Positions 1 to 10,818 of a DNA stretch of 64,000 nt are shown in pieces (the first letter of the stretch is position 1; the number at the start of each line of letters is the position of its first letter). This DNA is from Corinectria fuckeliana (Eukaryota; Ascomycota; Sordariomycetes; Hypocreales; Nectriaceae): the NCBI GenBank assembly GCA_019137255.1, contig WPDH01000121.1:62001-126000 (forward strand), written 5' to 3'. Under the pieces are notes generated by a model. That model was not told the origin of the DNA, did not search any database, and saw only the letters and a list, made by a program, of their open reading frames with translations. A program made the translations under genes and the position numbers.

Positions 1-1454
1 TGTAAGTCTATCCGTACAGTAGGTAGCAGTGAGATTTAGTAGTAAGCCGGAAGGACGCCTGTCTCAGGATGTGACAAGGGGACGGGGGAGTCGGGCAGTC
101 GGGGTAAGAAAACCCAGCGGGAGGACGGCGGCGGAGCATGGAAACCGAATTCAAGGGAACTAGGTTACGCAAGGGGGATCTAGAAAAGAAATGCAATTGG
201 AGCTTCGCAGGGGAAAGAAAAAACGGTTCGACGAAAGCGAACCGGAGATGGGATGGGACGGGATGGAAGGATGGAAGGAAGGCCGCGCAAGCCAGCGTTC
301 GTTGGTGACGACAGGACACACCCGCCAGAGGCCCATACTTACTTAGGGAGTACGTACGCACTCTAGAGCAGGTACATGGGCGAGCCAACAGCCAGCAAGC
401 CCGGTGCGCTATACCGCCATATTCTGCTTCCAGACAAGTACCTACCGAGTATGTACTGCTAGTGGCCAAGGTGCCCACGTGGATCCTCAGCGTCGTCATC
501 CTCTCGAGATTCCTCAGTGCCGACGCCGGGGCGAGTCGGGCTTTAAGTGTCTAAGGGTCCATTTCCGCTTTTCAAGCCCATCTAATAGGGTCGAGTCACG
601 GCCACGGCTAAATGGAATGGTTGTCCTACTATCTAGATTATAGTACACGACTGCAGCCCCGACTTGAATGCGGTACGCACCATGCTGTTGTTTCCATCGC
701 ATCCAGAACAGACCGGGTCGGTGGATGCTTTGATCAGGCGCTACCCTTTACAGCATCCCGGCACGGTCCCCCACAAGCCGGTCGGGTCCCTTCAGGTTGT
801 CTCCAGCCTCTACAGAGTATGAAGCAAGTACCTAAGTTAGGTACTAGCACCCATCACTGACAAACAAACAAACAAACAAACAAACAAATGCAAGGGAATC
901 CTTCATTGTTTCAAGGCTAAATAAAGTGCGCACACACACGACCAACAACTGCCAACACAGTTACTCAAGATCTACATTCTAGGCACCTTCCTCCCTCTAC
1001 AGCATGTCAGCTCTGGGTCGCCAAGAAATGATCCTCACCAGGCGTCAGATTGTTGTGGTCCCCAGAGCCCTAACCCCTGTCACTATCCGCCAGTCACAAA
1101 TTGCAGTAACGTTAATTGCGCCACGTTCCTGGGTCTCGGCCCAATAATTTGCTTCCGCCTCCACCAAACGCTGACGACGCCTCGGCCGGGAGCTTTGAGC
1201 TGGTGCCGCTGACCCGCGATATTCTCTCTGGCCCTCAAATCCTCCACCTTGATGGAAATTTCTTTGACGCACGGCAATCATTTCATGTCATATACGGCGT
1301 TGCGGTCACAGGTCAAGTATGCCACTGTCCTGTTATAACACTGTGTATATCCCACTACGTATATGCTATTCTCATTTACGATAAACAACTCTGGATGTAT
1401 CCCTCCGCCTCTTCAGCCCTATCTGCAACACCTCCGTCTCACCCTCATATCCCA
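1..1454. other. Intergenic region, no gene seen
   Basis: No reading frame here looks like a protein. The first 330 bases have a purine-rich run near 245-285 made of repeated GGGA/GGAA units. A near-perfect palindrome (GTACCTAA, one base, TTAGGTAC) lies at about 827-843 and a CAAA microsatellite at 861-888. The right edge runs into the aminotransferase relic. Confidence 0.6.
861..888. repeat. CAAA tetranucleotide microsatellite
   Basis: Seven uninterrupted copies of the unit CAAA are visible, directly after a short palindrome. It is a simple-sequence repeat with no sign of function. Confidence 0.9.
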
Positions 1455-2600
1455 CCGCACGTAGGGAAAATATCGGTCGTCTCCGAAACAGTGTAACCTT
1501 GGACAGAAGAACACATGTGTTTCTCGATAAGGTCTATGCAGGATTCCACGTCGTTGACGAGCTCACCATTCCTCTTAAATTAGATAAAATGCCGTTGTCC
1601 CAGCCTCGAGCTCCACTCACAAACAAACGAAGCATGGTCGTCAACGAACCGCTTGATTAGCTTCGCATTGGTCCTAGCAATTGCCATACATAATACTATG
1701 CGCAATCGGGGGCTCTCTTACCGCCGTGGACAGGACATGGCTGACAATTTGGCTGTCCAAGCGGGACACACTAGTGGTGTTGTTGTCATGAGCCGAAGCA
1801 ATCGCCGACCGGATGGCCTTATCCGTTGTCGCCACCCAGCCGACGCGTATGCCAGCTAGGGCTAAATCCTTGGACATCGATCCCGTGATAATTGTCCTCT
1901 CAGTTCCGAGTGTTGTTGCTGGTGCTGGCCGCGCGGCTCGGCCGTGGAACAGCGGGCGATAGAACTCGTCTAAGAAGAGGATGATTACCTTGGCTTCGAT
2001 CACCTCTGCAATGTGCTGCATAGTTTCAGACGGAACTAGGGGTACTAGGGCCTAGCTGATCATCCAAGCTTCTCCCTGGCGCACTCTTCCGGCCCAGGTC
2101 AGCATCAGTTCGCTGTGGCGGACAAAGGCCTGAGGGGTTGTTCGGGTTGCTAACAATGATAATCTGCCAAGAATCTTTGAGTCAGGCGTCGCCACGAAGT
2201 GATAGCTCCCTGAGTCATGGCTTGTCTTCGCTCTGCTCAATTTATCCAGGGCGTCCACATCAGGTACAAAGCCGTCCTTCGCCTGTAACTTCCAGAGCCA
2301 GACTTAAGCGCTACGGCTACAAGGGACATCATGCAGCTGCCGATGGTTCGAACAGGCACGGGTCATATGGTTGCTCAGCCCCGGCAGAGTGTAGAGGGCC
2401 AGAAAGTCTGCTCACAGCGGCTCCCTGTGTGATGATGGCATCGTCGAAGAGAGCTGCTCTCTCCAGACTGCAGTGGGCAGCGACCCGCGCCGCAATGCTA
2501 GCGATCTCAGAATCGGGCCATGGGTGAGTTTAACGCTGGTATTGCCAGAACCCCGGGCTAGATATGTAGACCATATCATTGATGGACACGGATACAGCAC
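1455..2600 (-). pseudogene. Relic of a class I/II PLP-dependent aminotransferase
   Basis: Pieces of a fold-type I aminotransferase can be read on the minus strand in the right order but in changing frames. The N-terminal part (2412-2600) has a THGPI-like segment. A segment near 2330-2420 reads FLALYTLPG. A piece at 2052-2258 covers the region before the Asn-Pro loop. The best piece (1674-2021) holds an LDEFYRPL stretch and the PLP-lysine motif SMSKDLALAGIRVGW, with the lysine at 1869-1871. C-terminal homology continues through stops to about 1455. The Asn-Pro-Thr-Gly loop is shortened and contains a TAG. There are several frameshifts and stops, so no functional protein is possible. The original substrate is unknown; the motifs fit the fungal aminotransferase group often found in secondary-metabolite loci. 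It lies beside another relic on the same strand. Confidence 0.75.
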
Positions 2601-3301
2601 ACATCTCTGCCTCGTTCACCACACCGGGTCTCGTCTGAGGAACCGATCTATCTACTTGAACCGCATGATTTGCACTATTGCTCCGGAGTTTTCTGAGATA
2701 ATCCAGTCTTAGAGGCTAAGTTCGAGTCTTGACACAGCCTGCGAGTTGTCGGTCTCCGGTAAATCCGTATGTATTATTTGATATGCAGGTAAGGATGAAG
2801 GCATCCTCTTAAGATGGACTTTCGAGCGTTTTACCCCACATTTTTACTTCGTGGAGGTACTGACCAAACAGAGAGCTGCCTTTTAAAGCACATCCTCGCG
2901 GTTGCGAAACCTTATAAGGATCTACCTGGAGGTGCATGAAAGCAATACGCGTCGTAACCTTGTTGTCAGGCTCAAGATTTTCAGCCGTTGGGATTGCTCT
3001 ATGTTATATCCTATCGTCTTCATTTTTAAATATTAATTCTCAGAAACCGAAGCCGTCGTTTTCGATGTGAGTACAAGCATTTCGTTATATATTGGCAGCT
3101 GGGCACACTGTAATAGTTATAAAATGCTATCTCAAGCCGGGCTAAGTAGGAGTGGTCATATAACCATATCTCAATCTGATCCTCTTGCTCGACAACATCT
3201 GTGCCTTCTGCCCCTGACACAATACGAATCCCTTGAAATATACACTCAGTTTTGCCGCATTTTGCTCAGTTACCTGCCTCTGCCTCCATCTTAGCGATCT
3301 A
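2601..3301. other. Gap between two gene relics
   Basis: Nothing coding is recognised. It separates the aminotransferase relic from the 3' end of the homoaconitase relic and is moderately AT-rich compared with the flanking gene space. The left part may contain unrecognisable N-terminal codons of the aminotransferase. Confidence 0.5.
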
Positions 3302-5342
3302 ATGATTGGTCCAGTTTTCTAGGCTGCCTTTGGATGATATCTTGCCAACCTTCTCCCATTTCTCGCCATTGGGGCCTTCTTGCACCTCGATGACACTTCG
3401 CTCGATATCCCACGTCAAAGTCCAGCCCGTTCTTCGCGTGAGAATCTTGTCTTTAAACGTAGCGCGCAGGCGCTCAATGAGACGAGGACTTTCCAATCCC
3501 AGAAGAGCATTGTCGATGCTGTTTCGGGAGAAAGATATTTCCGAGGCTGCCCGCCACCACCAGTGAAATGTTTTTAGCAAGAAGTGCTGGTATATTTGCT
3601 CTCTCGACGACTCGCACCCTAGGTTGAACTCAGAGACAAGGATATCATGAGGCTTGGCAACTGATCCGAAATCCGGGTCATAGTTTTCCATACAGACCCT
3701 CGCCATGTCTTCCCTTGTCATGTCATCCTGATAAGCGTACTTGCCAGCGTAGACGTTATCGGTGTCGAGGTCATCGGCATCGAGGAATATAATCTCGCCG
3801 CTAATCTTCTCTGGGAAGCCCGGGGGGGCTTAGTAACGGCCTTCAACGTATCGTTACCCGCAGATAACTTAACCCGGTCGATAAACGACTCGAATTGATC
3901 TAAAACATTGTTAAGTTCGCTTTCTGGGGTCTTAGCTGAGCCGGTGCCAAAACCAGAATCCACACCAAAGTAGTTTGCTGGAGGCTCATATAACCCTGTG
4001 CCTGAGATCACGACATTGAGAGCACTAGCAGCTACATCCTCAGGGCTAGCAAGGTATGCTTGTGCCAGCCGGCTTCCCATGCGACATTTAAATTTGCGGT
4101 TCGACGCAGAGATATGTCCGGTTCCCAGTCTAATGCAGGGCCAACGTGATGCTGGGAGTTTGATGGCTCCGGCTTCGAGTAGAGTCTCCCAGCTGCCTTC
4201 GTTTCGGCGAACTCCTATTCACGGATCGAAGCCGCGGCAATATACAGTTCAACCATCTGAAATCTTAGGGATCTTACCACCATTTGCTTTATTCACTAGA
4301 ATCTTCTTTGGTTCGAGGTCGGCAAGCGGCGTCGAAATTTTGACAGAGTTAGGATCCGAAATATAGGGCGAGAGGGTGGAAAGATCTAGGTAGAGTTTCT
4401 TCGCGTACTGCGCCCCTTGATCAGCTCTGGGTGGGTTGGCAAAGAGCTCATGAACTTTCTCATGCGTAATTCGCTCCTTAGTCGTGCGGTCTAGAGACAT
4501 GGCTGCCTCTGTGGTTTTGTATCGTATCCAGCGTTCCAGAGTCTCGTCCACGGGAAACTGTTCAACACAAAACTTTAGATGGGATGCGATATATATCAAG
4601 TTATAGGTAGAACAAAATTGTAGAAAGTGCAGACCACTCAGTCGATATTACTAATTGTAAGTCTGTTGTCTATAGAGATACTGGCCAAAGTCTCCTCTGA
4701 GCCAGTGAATTCGACACTATGGTTAAGGACTTCCGTAGGGAAGAGGCCACAAAGAGCAACGATGACATCTTTGCCGGTGACGCCTTCGGGCAATGTCCCC
4801 GTAAAAGTTACCAGAGCAACAGGAGGCACATTGAACCTATTTCATGACATGATCTAGAAGGGATTCTCCATCGCGAACTTGTCATACCATGAGCAACTCG
4901 TAGCCCATATAGCAGCAGCATCCGTCCTTATAAGAGCTGTTCCCAGTGCAGAAATGCCACCATAATGATTGGAGTGCGAATCCGAGGCGACGCACATCTT
5001 TCCTGGCCAGACAAAGAGCTCCTCGACCTAGGTTGGTACTATCCATGGCCATCACAACCTGATTCATAGTGGGGCTGCTTACCATGACTTGGTGCCTGAT
5101 ACCACTGCCCTTTCCGTACTTGGCCAGGTTGGATGCCGATTTGTTCTGGACGTCATAGTCGATCGCGAAGACAAGCTAGCTGGGGCTTGATGCGCTTGGC
5201 GCCTGGAGCGGTATTTGTTCAAGATGGCTGCCGTATTGTCATGACTCATGCATCGGTGAGGTTCAATCTGTACATAGTCGCCGCTCCGTTGACGGGATCC
5301 CGTATTTTCTAAGAGGTCGTATGCGAGAGAACGTGAATCCAA
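3302..5342 (-). pseudogene. Decayed homoaconitase (Lys4/LysF-like) copy
   Basis: Homoaconitase is the mitochondrial 4Fe-4S enzyme that converts homocitrate to homoisocitrate in fungal lysine synthesis. Minus-strand fragments cover almost its whole length in order: GDYVQIEPHRCMSHDNT (5210-5290), a DHDVQNKS stretch in another frame, LPEGVTGKDVIVALCGLFPTE with EFTGSEETLASI (4640-4830), LDLSTLSPYISDPNSVK (4300-4400), ISASNRKFKCRMGSR with YLASPE (4020-4110), and the swivel domain with NLGCESSREQ (3600-3650) and TRRTGWTLTWD (3420). Lesions include many frameshifts and stops. The SCTNSR cluster-ligand segment is lost, the CGPC pair reads WPC (about 4131-4148), and GCGSSREQ has become GCESSREQ. It cannot be functional. 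The cell presumably has an intact LYS4 elsewhere; this would be a paralogue or transferred copy. The identity is secure because so many family motifs survive. Confidence 0.85.
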
Positions 5343-5796
5343 GACTGCGCTTTATTGCTTAGTGTGGCGTTTCTCGAAAAGGCGAAACAGCGTGCACGTG
5401 GCAAGTCCAAGCATAGCAGATGAAGGTCCAAAACACCACTTTGTTGATGGAGCAGTGGCTGGTGTGCTCGCTCACGGGCTCATAACGAGTCACATGCTGC
5501 ATGCAGGTGGTTGGGGTTGGTGGATGGCTGCACCCAAGTCATGGGGCGCTAGTTGCAGCCCGTCCCGCATCCATCGACGGAAGGCGCGACCGTGGAGGTA
5601 CCTGCCTAAGGTGCCTAGCTCTCTGGGGGCGCCACACTCGGACCGAGTAGCTTATCCCGGTCGTCTGCCACCACTCCCGTCAGCATTCAACGACATCTAG
5701 GTCTACCACCTCTTCCTCTCATCAACATCGTTCCATCGCCAATCTACATATTGCCATCGCGTTCGCATCTGCATCCGCATCCGCATCGCCGCAGCC
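5343..5796 (+). other. Promoter and leader of the ABC transporter gene
   Basis: This 454-base gap holds no gene. The last part is pyrimidine-rich with a CATCCG triplet run just before the start codon at 5797, as expected for a fungal 5' leader. Confidence 0.45.
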
Positions 5797-8700
5797 ATGG
5801 CTCCTCCTGGCTTGAGGAGTGTCCTTGTCGGCACTATAGCCACCTTGCCCACCCTCGTCGCGGGCTATCTGAACGCGAGCTACAACCCGTCCGAGCTGTT
5901 GCGGACACAGTCGGCCTTGATCGACAACCGCCCCGATAACTGCCCTCCATGGTAAGACGGGCATCTCCAGCCACGTCTAAGCACCCTACCACGCCGATTC
6001 TGACCGTGCTACAGCTTCAACTGTCTCCTGCCGGCCCACACTTGCGCCCAGTACGCGGGCTGCAACGAGTTCAACGGCAAATGCGATTGTCCCGAGGGAT
6101 TTGGCGGCGACGACTGTCTTCAGCCACGTGCGATACCACATGTTCCTTTCCATACCCTTCGAGGTCATTACTGACCCCCTTAACAGTATGCGGGTCCCTC
6201 GCTCGGGGCAAGGATCGCCAAATGCGCCGCGGTCAATCCTGCAACTGTGATGAAGGTTGGACCGGAATCAACTGTAACGTCTGCACCGACAACAAGGCCT
6301 GTGACGCATTGATGGAGGCTGGTGAAGGCGGCGTCTGCTATCAAAATGGCGAGGTTGTCAACCACAACTACCAGATCTGCGACGTCACCAACGAGAAGAT
6401 CACCTCCTTACTCGGGAAACAGCGCCCCGAGGTGACTTTTACTTGCAAGGGGGAAGATGCCGTCTGCGATTTCCAATGTGTGTCGTACCACCTTTCTGAG
6501 ATATCTTGGGCACTGACGTTATTATTTAGTTTGGGTTGATGCTATCGAGTCATTTTACTGCCATTTGTCGGAGTGCGATTCAAACGCCGAGTTCCAGGAC
6601 ACCAAGAATACCACGTCTTACAAATGCAACAAAATCAGTTGCAGTTGCATACCTGACCGTATGCTCTGTGGAAAGGACGGATCCATCGATTTGACAGATT
6701 TTCTGGACGAAGCCATCAAAGGCCCAGGTCGGTTCGAATGTACCCAGAAGGACGGTGGTACCCACGACTGCGCTTTCAGAGAACCGGAGATGGACGCCCT
6801 CATTCTCGCCTTGATCGGTGACTCGAGCATTTTCCTTGGATGCCGCGCCGGCGAATGTCTCTACAAGACTGAAGTGCCGGGGTACAAGCGCCCCGTAAAA
6901 AAGATAAACACGCCGCTCATTGCTGGCGTCATTGCTGGAACCTCACTCTTCCTTGTTGCTGTCATCATACTGGTTTGGTACTTGTCCCGACGCAAGCTGG
7001 ACTACGGCGCGATTCGCCTCGATGATTCCGACGACGAGAGCACCAAGCTCATGACCGATCACAAACCGGCAGCATTATACTTTGAAAATGTCGCATATTC
7101 TCTGAACGGAAAGCAGATCTTGACTGGGATCCAAGGTATCTCTAACCCGGGAGAGGTGACGGCTATAATGGGTGCGTCTGGCGCAGGCAAGACAACGTTC
7201 CTCGACATTCTGGCTCGCAAGAACAAACGTGGACAGGTCAGCGGAGACTTTTTCGTCAACGGAGAGCAGGTCACAGATTCCGACTACAAGAATGTTGTTG
7301 GATTCGTAGACCAAGAGGATACAATGCTGCCGACATTAACCGTTCACGAGACAATCTTGACCAGCGCCCTCCTACGACTACCTCGCGACATGGGCCGTGC
7401 TGCGAAGGAGCAGCGGGTATTTGAAGTTGAGAAAGAGTTGGGCATTCATCACATCCGGGATTCCTTGATTGGGTCTGAAGAAGGGAAGGGCCGTGGCATC
7501 TCTGGAGGCGAGAAGAGGCGTGTGGGAATTGCCTGCGAACTTGTGACAAGCCCTTCTATCCTGTTTCTGGATGAGCCGACCAGCGGTTTGGACGCCTATA
7601 ACGCCTACAACGTTATCGAATGCTTGGTGACTCTTGCCAAGAACTATCAGCGAACCGTTATCTTTACTATTCACCAGCCGCGGTCCAACATTGTCGCCCT
7701 CTTCGACAGACTGATTCTCCTGGCCCAGGGAAGGACCGTCTTTTCGGGCCCCTTCAACCAATGCCAAGCATACTTTGATCAGATTGGTTATGAATGCCCT
7801 CCGGGATTCAATATTGCGGACTACCTGGTCGATCTCACCATGCACGCTGGAAGTAGCCAATCTGTCGATGATGGAACGATTGTGCCTGACACCAGCAGCA
7901 GCCTCGGACCTAGCAGCACAAGAGCTATCAAGTCGATTGCGAGCATCTCTGGTACTAGTACGGGAGAAGACAGTGCTGCTGAGCCAACCTCGGCGGGTCG
8001 TCCCGGGACTTGGAGACGCGACTCGGTCAAGGTTCGCCAGGACCGCGAGCTCTTCACGCGGAGAAAGCACAATGCGGACACCTCCGTATCGTCGGATGCT
8101 GGAGGCGAGGACCAGAGCTCTTACCAACTTCAGCCGAACCCTGCAGACTCTTTGACCACACCCCTTCTTGAGGACCCCCACGATCTTCCCCCGGCAGCTC
8201 CACTGGGAACTGATCTTGACATCATAACACGATCCTTTGCCCATTCAGACATTGCAACATCGACCCGCGAGGAGATCAAACAAGCAATTGCCGCCGCAGA
8301 TACCGCCAACGGGCTAAACTCCAATGGTCATGCTGGGGGCCCTAGCATTGTCATCAGCGCCGTTGGAAAAGGCTATGCTCGTGTTGGCTACCTCCGTCAG
8401 TTCATAATCTTGTCTCAGAGAACTTGGAAAAACCTCTACCGAAACCCGATGTTGATGCTCACTCACTACGCCATCGCCATCGTTCTCGCCGTGTTTTCGG
8501 GATACCTTTTCTACGGCCTCACAGACGACATCCCTGGCTTCCAGAACCGTCTAGGACTATTCTTCTTCCTCCTTGCTCTGTTTGGCTTCAGCACGCTTAC
8601 CAGTCTCAATGTCTTCGCCGCGGAGCGTCTTTTGTTCGTCCGCGAGCGAGCTAATGGGTACTATTCACCAGCTACCTACTTCACTGCTAAGGTTCTGTTC

Positions 8701-9219
8701 GACATCATTCCTCTTCGAATCGTTCCGCCAATCCTCATGGGCTCCATTATTTACCCTATGACTGGACTTGTGGCCGATTCAACCCACTTCTTCAATTTCA
8801 TCACGGTTCTTGTCTTATTCAACATGGCTGCCGCTGCCGTGTGTTTGTTCATTGGCATTGTTTGCAAGGATGGCGGCGTGGCAAGCCTGATTGGAAGTTT
8901 GGTGATGCTCTTCAGTCTGCTGTTCGCCGGGTTCCTTCTCAATCATGACGCTACGCCCAAAGGTGCTCTCTGGCTCCAGACACTGTCAATTTTCCACTAC
9001 GGCTTTGAGTCACTTATTGTCAACGAGGTGCTTCAGCTCACCCTAGTTGACAGCAAATACGGACTGGACATCACGGTCCCTGGTGCGGCCATTTTGAGCT
9101 CCTTTGGATTCAACAACGACGCGCTTTGGTCGGATATACGAAATCTGGGCGTCTTTGCCGCCGTTTTCATCGTCTTGTCCTATGCAGCTATGCACGTTTT
9201 GCTTGTCGAGAAGCGATAG
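5797..9219 (+). CDS. Adp1-like ABC transporter, ABCG half-transporter with Cys-rich ectodomain
   Basis: Model: exons 5797-5951, 6015-6127, 6187-6477 and 6530-9219, giving 1082 residues, close to yeast Adp1 (1049). The start follows a CGCAGCC leader and begins a signal peptide (MAPPGLRSVLVGTIATLPTL). Residues 50-300 form a cysteine-rich EGF-like lumenal or extracellular domain, followed by a membrane span at about 314-340. The nucleotide-binding domain has Walker A GASGAGKT at 401, signature SGGEKRRVG at 511, Walker B LFLDEP at 531 and the H-loop IHQPRSN. A long Ser/Thr-rich linker precedes the ABC2 membrane domain (about 811-1082). Domain order NBD-TMD and the ectodomain identify the Adp1 branch of the ABCG (White/Brown) family, which is thought to act as a dimer. 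The substrate is unknown. It is convergent with the mS26-like gene. Introns are 63, 59 and 52 nt. Confidence 0.92.
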
Positions 9220-9600
9220 ACTATGGGTTAGGGTACTCAACGCGCTTCTGCAAATAGACTGGCGCAGTACGTTGGTGTACAGGCATTGCTGTAGATATTT
9301 TATCAGAACGCTGCACTTCAGGAGTCTGATTTCGGGATCCACCGAGGGCGTTTGAGAACGGGTGCGGCATTTCATGCCACACGTTTCTTGGATTTGTTAT
9401 GTTGAACTTGTGGTACTATAGCAACATTTTACGAGACCTTGTCTCCATGGCGTGATTACGGTACGTCAAGTTAAGAAAAGAGAGATGTCCTGCGATGGGC
9501 GAGATCCAGAGCCTGAGTTGCTGCATGTTGCAATGGATACAGTAGTGCTTAGATACATGTATGTGAGAACACTGTTTTACAAGTTCGGGTGACACCGACC
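9220..9600. other. Convergent 3' region
   Basis: This 381-base gap lies between the stop codons of the ABC transporter (plus) and the mS26-like gene (minus). It should hold both 3' UTRs and polyadenylation signals; no gene is seen. Confidence 0.6.
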
Positions 9601-10509
9601 CTACTCCATCTTTCCACCGGTAAACTCCTCCGCGATCCTCTTTTGTCGCTTGACTGAGCGGTCGTATTCTGACTCGTAAAAGTCCATGACCTTGGTAGAT
9701 GTGCCTGTCGTCGTCTCGAGCATGTTGGCGATGGTTGGCGGCTTGCCCCAAATATCCCAAGTATTCTCTGCAGGACCATAACGACCCACGGCCTGACCTT
9801 GCTTTTTGAAGAATTCTTCAGAGAAGAGATTGTCAATCTCCGCTTTGAGTTCGTTCTCGCTGACAATAAAGTTGGAGGCGTTGATGTAGAGTTCCATAAG
9901 AGCATCGCGGCGAGCCTCGCGCTTGGTTCGCTCCAGAGCCAGAACCTTGCTCCTGCTCCGGTCGTTGTTCGAGAAGCGGTTGGCATCTGGGTAAACCGTG
10001 GTATCCAAAATAGAATCCAGCACAGTGCTGCGGGTGAGACGATCGTCCTCTCTCTCTGGGGCAGCCGCCGCGGCATTGTGCTCCTTGAACTTCTTGCTCA
10101 CACGAGCGTCGCGAGCCGCGTCACGTCGGTTTCTTCGACCCCAGAGCTCCTTCAGACCGACCTCCAGGTTCTCTCGGCGGCTGCTGGCCATTTCCTTCTT
10201 CCATTTTTGGGCTTGGTTCTTGGGGCGTCGTGGATTCGCTGGCAATGGGACGGTTTGGTGGATGTAGTCGGGTCGTACCTTGCGGTCGCCTTCCTCGCGT
10301 GAGAAGATCTCACGAGGAACGGGAAGGTGACCTCGAACACGAGGAAGCTTCTTCTCGTCGGATTGAGGAGGTGTAGGGAGGCGAATATAAAATGGAGATT
10401 CCGGGGGGACGTTGGAGAGAATAGCAGGCGTGGTCGAGAAGCTGCGCGACAGGGTAAACAGTTGCCGAGCGATGGCCCTAGGGCAGGAGGCACCAGGATA
10501 AAGTGACAT
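9601..10509 (-). CDS. Probable mitochondrial small-subunit ribosomal protein mS26 (Pet123-like)
   Basis: This is an uninterrupted 302-residue frame. I chose the ATG at 10509 because the protein then starts with a basic, serine-rich, acid-poor segment ending in RQLFTLSRSFSTTPA, a classical mitochondrial presequence; an ATG 19 codons upstream gives a worse leader. The body is very basic and rich in Arg, Lys and Glu (KWKKEMASSRRENLE, KFKEHNAAAAAPERE), predicted helical or coiled-coil. The C-terminus carries TWDIWGKPPTIANMLE. Size, charge and leader fit the fungal mS26/Pet123 family of the mitoribosomal small subunit. The family assignment is from memory and less certain than the mitochondrial location. 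It is divergent from NOG2 across a 309-base shared promoter. Confidence 0.65.
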   Translation of the reverse strand: MSLYPGASCPRAIARQLFTLSRSFSTTPAILSNVPPESPFYIRLPTPPQSDEKKLPRVRGHLPVPREIFSREEGDRKVRPDYIHQTVPLPANPRRPKNQAQKWKKEMASSRRENLEVGLKELWGRRNRRDAARDARVSKKFKEHNAAAAAPEREDDRLTRSTVLDSILDTTVYPDANRFSNNDRSRSKVLALERTKREARRDALMELYINASNFIVSENELKAEIDNLFSEEFFKKQGQAVGRYGPAENTWDIWGKPPTIANMLETTTGTSTKVMDFYESEYDRSVKRQKRIAEEFTGGKME

Positions 10510-10818
10510 CGTGAGAAGATCTGGTGTCAGTTCCAGCGCGGTGAATGCCCAGAAGAGGGATCGCAATGGTCGTCGAGGCCGGAGCTGCTGTCGAGGCCTT
10601 GTCCGATGGTCAAAAAGAAAACCGGGCGGACCAAATTTACCGGATTATCTTACACTTGTTCCGTCCCGGAAGCGCTAGCGCCCCGGCCACCAACCACCGC
10701 CCATCTTGGTGGGGCCTTTTGCGCTTCCCAAGAAAAAAAAGTTGGAGGATAAATTCTGGGACCGCCATCTTCTCTCTCAGCCATTCCTCACTCTCAGTCT
10801 GCCTATCCAACTTTCACT
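10510..10818. promoter_or_regulatory. Shared divergent promoter of the mS26-like gene and NOG2
   Basis: The start codons of the two genes are only 309 bases apart on opposite strands, so both promoters must lie in this interval. The NOG2 side has a long CT-rich initiator-like stretch (about 10770-10815) immediately before its ATG. Both genes serve ribosome production, which would make co-regulation sensible. Confidence 0.6.

Noticed and set aside
7378..8244. 288-codon open frame on the minus strand
   Set aside because: It lies wholly inside the ABC transporter exon, has Arg/Ser shadow composition and no motif.
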